Part shown: piece after piece, positions 54,068-62,261 of the stretch
Numbering within the stretch: the stretch's first letter is position 1
Layout: every line of letters starts with the position of its first letter
NCBI GenBank assembly: GCA_024103425.1
Contig: JAGFIS010000039.1
Location: forward strand, 83,322-147,321
Reading direction: 5' to 3'
DNA from: Chitinophagaceae bacterium
GTDB taxonomy: Bacteria; Bacteroidota; Bacteroidia; Chitinophagales; Chitinophagaceae
Length of the DNA: 64,000 nucleotides
Notes under the pieces: model-generated
Told to the model about the DNA's origin: nothing
Seen by the model: the letters and a program-made list of their open reading frames with translations, nothing else
The model's database searches: none
Made by a program: the position numbers and the translations under genes

Positions 54068-54157
54068 CCGCCTGTAATTCCAGTATTCTGTAGAGTCGAT
54101 TCTATCCTAATATTCCTACCTAGAATTTCCGTAAAAATTTCCAGTTTCCTGTCGTGA

Positions 54158-54174
54158 TTTCTTCTTTGAAGAAA
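54158..54174 (+). promoter_or_regulatory. hairpin in the 5' leader of the giant hydrolase gene
   Basis: TTTCTTC-TTT-GAAGAAA is a perfect 7-bp stem with a 3-nt loop, 36 bp before the ATG at 54211. It has no T-run, so it may affect mRNA stability or translation rather than termination. Confidence 0.4.
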
Positions 54175-54210
54175 CTAACGGAGCCGCTCAACTCTTTAAC
54201 AGATTAAACA

Positions 54211-57200
54211 ATGAAAAGGATTTTTTACGTATTTATCCTGTCTTTTTTTGTGGGAATTTTAAACTTATCTGCCCAGACTACCGAATTAGATCCGTCAGAT
54301 CCGGATGTTGTATATACCAGTAGTAATCACCCTAACGATCCTCCGCAGGGGAGTGACTGGTCCAAGATTAAAAAATGGGGACACTCCAATGTGTTGGGTT
54401 GGAATCCCTATAGTTATGGGTATAAGTCTTATATCTATAAAGGAATGGCATTTCGTTTAAAATTTCCTAAGACTTACCAACATGGAGTAAATGATGGAAA
54501 AAAGTATCCTGTATATATTTTTCTCCATGGAAAAGGTGAGCCCGGCCCCATTTGGGACAATGAGAAGTCTTTGTTATGGGGGGCACAACTTCACGCACAG
54601 GCGGTTGATCAAGGCAAGTTTGATGGATTTGTTATTTATCCTCAAGCAACACAAACTACTTATGATGGCTGGCTCATGGGCTATAGGGAGCGTGTAGTTG
54701 AGTTAATACAGAAACTGGCGGAAGAGGTAAAAGCGGATGTAGATCGAGTAATTATCTCCGGTCTTTCATCAGGTGGTTTTGCTGCATGGGATTACCTGAG
54801 AAATAGTCCCAAAGTATGGGCAGCTAATGTAGTGATTTCTTCGGCTTATGATTATAATAATATAGCAAGTTGGTTACCTGATGTTATAACAGTGCCTGTT
54901 TGGCTGTCAAATGGTGGTAAAGATAAAAGTCCATCCCCCTATGTTATTAATATAATGGTGGATGCTTACAATGATGCGGGGGGCAACTTAAAGCATCTTT
55001 TTTATCCAGACTTGGCACATAACACTTGGAATGCACTTTGGGCTGAGCCTGATTATTTTGATTTTCTAAGTAGTGTCCACAAGGCGCAGCCGTTAGTGAG
55101 GTATGGCAAAACAGAGTTTTGTGCAGGAGAAGATATAAATGTGAGTCTTGAATTGCAACCGGGATTTTATCAATATCAATGGCAAAAAGACGGTGTGACA
55201 ATAACCTCTGCTACCAATGAATCTTTGGTTGTGACAGAAGTCGGAACCTATAGAGGAAGGTTTAAAAGAACAGCCACTTCGGATTGGTCAGAATGGTCAC
55301 CAAGGCCTATTGAAATAAAGTTAAAGAATGGCAGTGCATTGCCGGTAATTACAGTGGAAAACGGTCACAGTCGGGTTGTTCCATCCCCTGATGGAAATAC
55401 GACTGTGCCTCTAATACTTACAGCACAGTTCAATACTTTCGATTGGAGGCGTACAAGCGATAATGCACAAGTTGGAACCCAGTATAAGTACAATGCTCCT
55501 GCGGGAGAATATACTGTTAAGGTTACACAAAATGGAAGTTGCGGTGCAGAAGGTATTACTTCTGATCCTTTCAAAGTAATTAATGCCAACGGTCAGAATG
55601 GTCCGGATAAAGCATTAGATCTTACTGCCGTGGTAAATGGTACTACTTCAATCAGTCTGAACTGGGACCAGAATCCGGCTCCACAATATAACGAAACAGC
55701 TTTTGAAATTTATAGGTCTACAAAATCCGGATCTGATTATAAATTTATCGGACAAGTTGGCGCAGATGTTTTAAGTTATACTGATAATGGCCTTTCGTCA
55801 GGAGTAGAGTACTATTATGTTGTTCGGGCTGTTAATGACAATGCAGCAGCGCCACTGAGTAACGAGGCAAGTGCTGCGACATTTTCCGACAAAACTCCTC
55901 CGACAATTCCACAGAATCTGGAAGTCGGTATGGTAACTCGTACAAGTGTGGAATTATCCTGGACTCCTTCCAGCGATGTGTCCGGAGTTAAGAATTACGA
56001 TATTTACGTAAACGGTGTAAAGACTTATACCGTTACAAGTACAAACTTTGTGGTTAATGATCTTACGGAATTTACAAATTATTCTTTTTATGTTAGAGCC
56101 AGGGACGTTGCCGATAATGTGTCAGCTCCCAGTGCACAGGTAGCCGCATTCACTAGGAATAACGGATTAAATTATAAGGTTTACGAAGGAACATGGAGTA
56201 ATTTACCCGATTTCTCGACGCTTACCCCTGTTAAGAGAGGCGTGAGTGCAAACGTGGATATTTCCGTAAGTGAAAGGACAGAGAACTATGCAATGTTGTG
56301 GGAGGGGTATATATATATACCAACAAAGGCTAAATACACTTTCTATATAGAGTCCGATGATGGAAGTGCTATGTATCTTGATAATTGGTATTCATCGGGT
56401 GGAGCTAAGTTTATAAATAATGACGGTGTTCACGCAATGACAGAAAAAAGTAATTACACCTCAAGTAATTATAGTGTTGGTTATCATAAAATTGCTTTTA
56501 CATATTTCCAGCAAGCAGGTGGACAGGACTTTAAAGTGTATTGGAAAATTGGAAATGGTGCTAAGCAGTTAATTCCTGATCAGTACTTTAGAGATCAGGA
56601 AGAGGGCAGCTCAGCTGTACCTGCAAAGCCTACTAATCTTTCAGCAGTAGCTAATGCATATAATAAAGTAACACTTGGATGGACTGATAACAGCAATAAT
56701 GAAACCGGCTTTGAAGTCTATCGCAAGGAATCCCAGGCAGGAGAGTTTGAGATGGTTGCTTTACTTGAGGCAAATATTACTTCTTATCTTGATGAAGGTG
56801 TAAATGGGGGTGCAGCATATGAATATAAAGTTCAGGCTGTAAATAATAACGGTGCATCCGGGTTCAACGGTAATCCTGTGGGGGTAACAACCCCTGCAGC
56901 TCCGCCAATACCTGATGTTCCTGGAGATGTATCTCTTCAGGCATTATCTAATCAGGAGGTTGAGCTTTCATTTACCGATTATTCAAACCAGATTGGATAT
57001 GAGATTTATCGTTCGGTAAATGTTGCAAATGATTTCAAGCTATGGAGAAGCCTTAATACATCAGATGACGAAGTTAGTATTGTTGATGACGGCCTCTTCC
57101 CTCACCAGGCAGTGTATTATAAGGTGAGAGCAATCGGAGAGGTTGGGGTTTCTGAGTTCTCGCAAGTGGCTTCAGGAGAAACTTTGAACTCCAATCCTGA

Positions 57201-60200
57201 AGTGACTCCTGTCGTTCGTGATAATTTCCTGTCTGTATATACTCAGGGAACTACGATAATTCCTATAGCAGCATCGGATTTAGATGGGGATGAATTAACA
57301 ATCAGCCTTGCAGGATTGCCTTCGTTTGCAACATTTACCCCGGGAGGGAATGGAACAGGTAACCTGGTATTTAATACAAGTATTGCTAATGTTAACCAGC
57401 CTTTTGAGATTGAAGTGACTGCTTCAGATAATTATGGAGGAGTGGGTACATATACATTCTCCGGACTGGTTAGCTATAACAGGCCGCCTACTTTAAGCCG
57501 CGTTCCAAGTATGAATGTAAACGAGGGGGGTACGTTGCTCACTAAATTGTCGGGATTTGACCCAGACAGGGGAACTTATTTGAAATTCGGTTTAAGAGGA
57601 GAGCCTTCGTTTGTTGAAGGAAGAGTGACCGATGGGTTTTATATCGTTGCTAATCCTGACTTTGGAGATGCCGGTACATATAACTTCTGGGTTATAGTAT
57701 GGGATGGACATGGAGGATTCGATTCTTCTCAGGCTACCCTTGTGGTAAATAAGGCTACTCCTCCTACTCAGAAGGTGTTTGTTAATATACTTGATAGTGG
57801 CACCCCTCCGGAACCGGGATTCCCGTGGAATAATGTTACCGGCACAAGTACAACATCATTAGTTGATGAAGACGGTATGACAACGGGAATTAACCTGACC
57901 TTTAATACAAATCAGTGGAATACCACTTCGTCGGGAGGTGGTACCGGTAACCAATCAGGAGTATTTCCGGATGAGGTAATTAGAGATAATTTCTACTTTG
58001 GGACTGCAGGAATACCGGATCAAATCAACCTTACGTTCTCGGGCTTAGAGGCAGGCAAGCAATATAATCTTTGTCTATTCTCTGCATCTGCTGTGAACAA
58101 TGGTGCAACTGTATTTACAGTTGGAGGGCAAACAAAAACACTGGAGGTGCTGAATAACACTAGTAATACTGCTTTATTTAAGAGTGTAACAGCAGACGGT
58201 TCAGGTGAGATTATGGTAGAAATGTCAAAGGCTGCAGGTACTTCAATAGGATATCTCAATGCAATGTACCTGGAGAAGGTGTATGACGATGGTAAGTTGC
58301 CAAAGGCTCCTACAAATCTTACTGCCACCTTACTCGCTGACAGGAGTGTCCAACTGGATTGGGAAGATAATGCATATAATGAAAATGGCTATGTGGTTTT
58401 AAGATCAGAAAGTGAAACAAATGGGTATGTTGAAGTTGAAGGTGGACTTCATAATGCCAACGAGACATCTTTTGTAGATGTGAATACAACCGGCAACAAG
58501 ACCTATTACTATAAGGTTTATGCGAGAAACAGCAACGGTAACTCAGATATGTCGGATATTGCTACCGTTTCTATAGAAAACAGGATACCTGAATTAGAGG
58601 AAATAGCAGATGTGTATTTAAACTCCGGCCAGACTAATACAATTAATCTGGAGGCAACCGATGATGCAGGCGAAACACTTACGTTTGAAATTGTTAATCG
58701 TCCTTCGTTTGTTACTATACAAAATACAGGGAATGGTACAGCTACATTGACGATTGCTCCTCAGGCTGGAGATGAGGGAATTTATAAAGATATCACAGTG
58801 AGTGTAACAGATCCTGCAGGAGCATCCATAAGCAAATCTTTTCTGGCTGCTATTTCCAATAGTAATATCAGATCTGTTTATATTAACATCGGTCCTGTAG
58901 AAGCTACACCGGAACCGGGGCCTTGGAATAACTATCTTGAGGCACCGGGAAATACTGCACCTATTGTTAATTTAATAGATGATAGGAATATTAACACCGG
59001 CTTCTCCTTTAAGTTTAATACTGGGCTTAGCGGAGGCTCTTTGGAGGGAATGGTTGATGCGGGGCAGGGTATTTTACCTGACAATATAATGAGTTCGGCA
59101 TTGTATTTAACCGGGACCGGGGATTATGTTATGGAGTTTAATGGATTGGCTTCTGATAAGAAGTATAATGTGGCATTCTTCAGCAGCAGGAATCATGGGG
59201 AATTAGATTCTGCAAGTTTTACTTCCGGGGGAAAAACAGTATATATTAATGGTTCTTATAACACGAGCCGTAAGGTACAGTTAAACGAGTTGACACCTAG
59301 CTCCGGTAAAATCCAGGTTACTATAAGTAAGAAAGGGGCAACTCCACAATTTTTCTTGAATGCTATCATACTTGAAGAATATACTTCGGGAACCACAGTG
59401 GTTAACAGCCCGGCAGATTTGGTAGCTCAGCCAACGCTCTCAAATAAATCCGTTCTGCTTACATGGACGGACAGGAGTAATAATGAAAATGGATTCCAAG
59501 TTTACAGATCTACTGGGCTTAATGGACCCTATACATTGATTAAAACTACAGCTGCAAACGTTACAAGCTACGAAGACAATACTACTTCGTTAGTACCTGG
59601 GACTGTATATTACTACAAAGTAAGAGCCAGAAAAACGACGAGTCCTGCGACCAATAGTGAATATTCACGTACAGTAAGGTTTGGGTTGGCAAAGAATCTG
59701 GTGTTGTTTAGTATGAATACAAATGCGTTGGAAGATACCCATCAGGGAATCCCTTGGAATAATATGGATAATCTAACTTCTGCAGCGGGTGTTACGGTCC
59801 AAAACCTCATTAATACAGAAATAGTTGAGACGGGGTATGATTTTGTTATTACGGAGGGTTTTAATGGTGTTTATTGGTATGGGATGACTCCGGGAGTTTT
59901 CCCGGATAATGTAATGAAATCAACTGTTTGGACGGGGGCAGGGCAAACTTCTTCCATTAAGTATACAAACTTAAATTTCAACAAGAGGTATCGAATAGGT
60001 ATAATGAATAGTACGATGTTCAGTGATCAACCATACGTTGCAAAAATTAGTATTAATGGTAAGATAAAAAAAGTTAACTCAGCTCTTAATACAAGGAAAC
60101 TAATATATTTCGATAATATAGTTCCTGATAAAGATGGTGAAATTCATGTAAGTATAACTCCAGATGCCGGGTCAGCATTAACTATAACAAATGCTTTCAC

Positions 60201-60600
60201 ACTAGAAAGTTATGATACTCCAACAGATGATTATTTCCCACAAAATAATTTTAGATCAGGGAATGAAACAAGTAGTAACCAGTCTGCCGCAGACTTGCTT
60301 AGCAGGGATGAGAAGAATGAATTACGAGTGTTAGGCAAAGAGATTTCGCTGAATGCATATCCTAATCCAGTAGTTTCTAACCTAATGGTTAAGATACAAT
60401 TGCCGGTTGATGTAAAGGGAGGAATTATTGAACTTTACGATATAAGTGGCAAATTGACTCAGAGAAAGATATTTGATGGGTATGTGGGGAATAATTTGTT
60501 GAAGTTAACATTAGACAAGGCTTTGGCCCCCGGTAACTATGTATTGAAACTTACAGTAAATAGTGAGTCAAGAAGTATGCTTATCATAAAAAGACAATAG
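54211..60600 (+). CDS. giant T9SS-secreted multidomain alpha/beta hydrolase
   Basis: A 2129-residue exported protein. Order by residue: signal peptide 1-21; esterase-like hydrolase about 75-295, with HG oxyanion region at His106, nucleophile Ser186 in GLSSG, candidate Asp238 and His270; Ig-like region to about 455; two fibronectin III domains (466-650); a PA14-like domain (652-797: YKVYEGTWSNLPDF, FYIESDDGSAMYLDN); two further FN3; two cadherin-like domains (993-1185). Three copies of a domain of about 175 residues with PWNN and FPDxV motifs start near 1189, 1554 and 1830, separated by FN3 domains. A T9SS sorting domain (about 2045-2129) closes it. Probable role: cleaving an acyl or ester bond on a polysaccharide at the cell surface (inference). 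Confidence 0.85.
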   Translation: MKRIFYVFILSFFVGILNLSAQTTELDPSDPDVVYTSSNHPNDPPQGSDWSKIKKWGHSNVLGWNPYSYGYKSYIYKGMAFRLKFPKTYQHGVNDGKKYPVYIFLHGKGEPGPIWDNEKSLLWGAQLHAQAVDQGKFDGFVIYPQATQTTYDGWLMGYRERVVELIQKLAEEVKADVDRVIISGLSSGGFAAWDYLRNSPKVWAANVVISSAYDYNNIASWLPDVITVPVWLSNGGKDKSPSPYVINIMVDAYNDAGGNLKHLFYPDLAHNTWNALWAEPDYFDFLSSVHKAQPLVRYGKTEFCAGEDINVSLELQPGFYQYQWQKDGVTITSATNESLVVTEVGTYRGRFKRTATSDWSEWSPRPIEIKLKNGSALPVITVENGHSRVVPSPDGNTTVPLILTAQFNTFDWRRTSDNAQVGTQYKYNAPAGEYTVKVTQNGSCGAEGITSDPFKVINANGQNGPDKALDLTAVVNGTTSISLNWDQNPAPQYNETAFEIYRSTKSGSDYKFIGQVGADVLSYTDNGLSSGVEYYYVVRAVNDNAAAPLSNEASAATFSDKTPPTIPQNLEVGMVTRTSVELSWTPSSDVSGVKNYDIYVNGVKTYTVTSTNFVVNDLTEFTNYSFYVRARDVADNVSAPSAQVAAFTRNNGLNYKVYEGTWSNLPDFSTLTPVKRGVSANVDISVSERTENYAMLWEGYIYIPTKAKYTFYIESDDGSAMYLDNWYSSGGAKFINNDGVHAMTEKSNYTSSNYSVGYHKIAFTYFQQAGGQDFKVYWKIGNGAKQLIPDQYFRDQEEGSSAVPAKPTNLSAVANAYNKVTLGWTDNSNNETGFEVYRKESQAGEFEMVALLEANITSYLDEGVNGGAAYEYKVQAVNNNGASGFNGNPVGVTTPAAPPIPDVPGDVSLQALSNQEVELSFTDYSNQIGYEIYRSVNVANDFKLWRSLNTSDDEVSIVDDGLFPHQAVYYKVRAIGEVGVSEFSQVASGETLNSNPEVTPVVRDNFLSVYTQGTTIIPIAASDLDGDELTISLAGLPSFATFTPGGNGTGNLVFNTSIANVNQPFEIEVTASDNYGGVGTYTFSGLVSYNRPPTLSRVPSMNVNEGGTLLTKLSGFDPDRGTYLKFGLRGEPSFVEGRVTDGFYIVANPDFGDAGTYNFWVIVWDGHGGFDSSQATLVVNKATPPTQKVFVNILDSGTPPEPGFPWNNVTGTSTTSLVDEDGMTTGINLTFNTNQWNTTSSGGGTGNQSGVFPDEVIRDNFYFGTAGIPDQINLTFSGLEAGKQYNLCLFSASAVNNGATVFTVGGQTKTLEVLNNTSNTALFKSVTADGSGEIMVEMSKAAGTSIGYLNAMYLEKVYDDGKLPKAPTNLTATLLADRSVQLDWEDNAYNENGYVVLRSESETNGYVEVEGGLHNANETSFVDVNTTGNKTYYYKVYARNSNGNSDMSDIATVSIENRIPELEEIADVYLNSGQTNTINLEATDDAGETLTFEIVNRPSFVTIQNTGNGTATLTIAPQAGDEGIYKDITVSVTDPAGASISKSFLAAISNSNIRSVYINIGPVEATPEPGPWNNYLEAPGNTAPIVNLIDDRNINTGFSFKFNTGLSGGSLEGMVDAGQGILPDNIMSSALYLTGTGDYVMEFNGLASDKKYNVAFFSSRNHGELDSASFTSGGKTVYINGSYNTSRKVQLNELTPSSGKIQVTISKKGATPQFFLNAIILEEYTSGTTVVNSPADLVAQPTLSNKSVLLTWTDRSNNENGFQVYRSTGLNGPYTLIKTTAANVTSYEDNTTSLVPGTVYYYKVRARKTTSPATNSEYSRTVRFGLAKNLVLFSMNTNALEDTHQGIPWNNMDNLTSAAGVTVQNLINTEIVETGYDFVITEGFNGVYWYGMTPGVFPDNVMKSTVWTGAGQTSSIKYTNLNFNKRYRIGIMNSTMFSDQPYVAKISINGKIKKVNSALNTRKLIYFDNIVPDKDGEIHVSITPDAGSALTITNAFTLESYDTPTDDYFPQNNFRSGNETSSNQSAADLLSRDEKNELRVLGKEISLNAYPNPVVSNLMVKIQLPVDVKGGIIELYDISGKLTQRKIFDGYVGNNLLKLTLDKALAPGNYVLKLTVNSESRSMLIIKRQ

Positions 60601-60617
60601 AAACGTTAGATCTTAAC

Positions 60618-60670
60618 AAGCTATGTGGAAATTACATAGATATGGTTTCCACATAGCTTTATTTTTGTTT
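60618..60670 (+). terminator. strong terminator after the giant hydrolase gene
   Basis: A 14-bp perfect stem, AAGCTATGTGGAAA (60618-60631) with TTTCCACATAGCTT (60646-60659), has a 14-nt loop and is followed by TATTTTTGTTTT. It lies 17 bp past the stop and separates this gene from the next acyltransferase. Confidence 0.9.
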
Positions 60671-60821
60671 TCTAATTAAAATAGAAAGAAAAATTTTTAC
60701 TAGTAAAAAGAAGAGTATATATAACCCAGGAGAATTTTTCAAGCCGGTCAAAAGTGCTTTAATTTAATCAGGTGAGATAAGAAGATCAACCTTTTTATAG
60801 AAAAAATTAAAAGATTCAAGA

Positions 60822-61946
60822 GTGAATGAACAAGTCAAAAAAAGACAGTCATGGGTTGATTTTGCCAGGGGAATTGCAATCATTCTTGTTGTTTACAGGC
60901 ACGTTTTTGATGGACTTAATAATACTGCGGCCTTAGACACTTATGGTTACATGTTTTTGTTTCATTTGAACACCATGTTCTTCAGCTTTCGGATGCCTTT
61001 ATTTTTTATCGTTTCCGGGATATTCCTTGCGTCTAGTTATACAAAGAGAGGATTTAAAAGATATACACTTAATAAAGGATATACCATTCTGTATCCATAT
61101 TTAGTTTGGGGAGGACTACAGATAGCCATTCAAGTTTTTTTTAGTGATTACACCAACAAAGATTGGGCTTATTCTGATTTCTTGACATTGTTATATAATC
61201 CAAGGCAAACAGGCCAATTTTGGTATTTAAATGCACTTTTTGGTGTGAGTGTACTCTATGCATTGATGAAGTACATTGTAAAAATCAAGTTTAGGCATCA
61301 GGTAATTTTAGGCTTAATTTTCTTTTACGGTGCATCTTTACTCCACAGATATTCAATCAACTTAGGCTTTTTATTAGACATATTTTCTTATTACATTTTT
61401 ATTGTAATTGGCGACGGGATATCTAAATTTATGAGGGATACAAAAAATTTAGAATTTCTCCAGTCTTATAAACTTGTTCTCTGGTTAGCTGTGCCCTTTT
61501 TTGTAGCACAGCTGATTTTTCTTTACTTAAATTATCATCATCCTGAGGTTGGAGGATATCGTTATGTAGAGTATTTTATGCCAACTCTTTTCTTGATTAT
61601 AGTATTAATAGGTTGTTCTTTTATCATAGCACTATCCTTTCAATTTCAAAAATTTGAAGCACCACAATGGCTCAAAAGTTTAGGATCCTATTCTTTATAC
61701 ATTTATGTTGCCCATGTTGCCTTTGCGTCAGGAACAAGAGTTTTTCTTATTAAAGTGTTTAACTTAACTAATGTACCTGTATTATTTATTTTAGTTTTGA
61801 TTGCAGGATTATTTCTGCCGGTTTTACTATATAAAGTCGCTAGGAGACTTAGTCTCGAATGGATTTTCAAATTAGATGAAAATAAAATCAGATGGTCAAG
61901 AACTGAAGAACAGAAACCGGTTTCTAATAACGTTTTAATTCGTTAA
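60822..61946 (+). CDS. acyltransferase 3 family membrane protein
   Basis: A 374-residue integral membrane O-acyltransferase, second of its family in 9 kb. The frame has no ATG near its 5' end; the GTG at 60822 gives MNEQVKKRQSWVDFARGIAIILVVYRHVFDG with the conserved His of helix 1, and an in-frame TAG lies just upstream at 60798. Other marks are FFSFRMPLFFIVSGIFLA, GGLQIAIQVFF, GQFWYLNALFGVSVLYA and the SLYIYVAHVAFASG end region. The C-terminus is cytoplasmic and polar (EEQKPVSNN). It sits between two secreted hydrolases and may add the acyl group that those enzymes remove, or decorate their product; this is inference. Confidence 0.88.
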   Translation: MNEQVKKRQSWVDFARGIAIILVVYRHVFDGLNNTAALDTYGYMFLFHLNTMFFSFRMPLFFIVSGIFLASSYTKRGFKRYTLNKGYTILYPYLVWGGLQIAIQVFFSDYTNKDWAYSDFLTLLYNPRQTGQFWYLNALFGVSVLYALMKYIVKIKFRHQVILGLIFFYGASLLHRYSINLGFLLDIFSYYIFIVIGDGISKFMRDTKNLEFLQSYKLVLWLAVPFFVAQLIFLYLNYHHPEVGGYRYVEYFMPTLFLIIVLIGCSFIIALSFQFQKFEAPQWLKSLGSYSLYIYVAHVAFASGTRVFLIKVFNLTNVPVLFILVLIAGLFLPVLLYKVARRLSLEWIFKLDENKIRWSRTEEQKPVSNNVLIR

Positions 61947-62192
61947 GATGAGAAGTATGATATGTTGACTTAATATCGGGCTTTTTATTGCCACTGTAGT
62001 TTATTGAATGGACGATTTTTTAAGTTTTAATTCTTGGATTTAAAGGGTGATACAAGTTCAGGATGAATATTTTCTTGTAATTATTAATGTGGATAAATAG
62101 TTTATAAGAACTGATAATAAAGGGTTTCTTTTGCTCAAAAGAAGAATATTAAAATATATGGTAATTGTATACGTTAATATCGAAGAGCCGTA

Positions 62193-62223
62193 TTTGAAAA
62201 GTACCGTTTAGAGATTAGTTTTT
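62193..62223 (+). promoter_or_regulatory. candidate promoter of the PKD-repeat hydrolase gene
   Basis: TTTG (62193-62196) and TAGTTTTT (62216-62223) are 19 bp apart, one base off the TAnnTTTG consensus, about 39 bp before the ATG at 62262. The rest of the 315-bp gap 61947-62261 contains only a short TTCTTTT-GCTC-AAAAGAA hairpin and no gene. Confidence 0.4.
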
Positions 62224-62261
62224 TTGTCTGTGTTAGAAGTTTTAGGACGACAATAGCCAAT

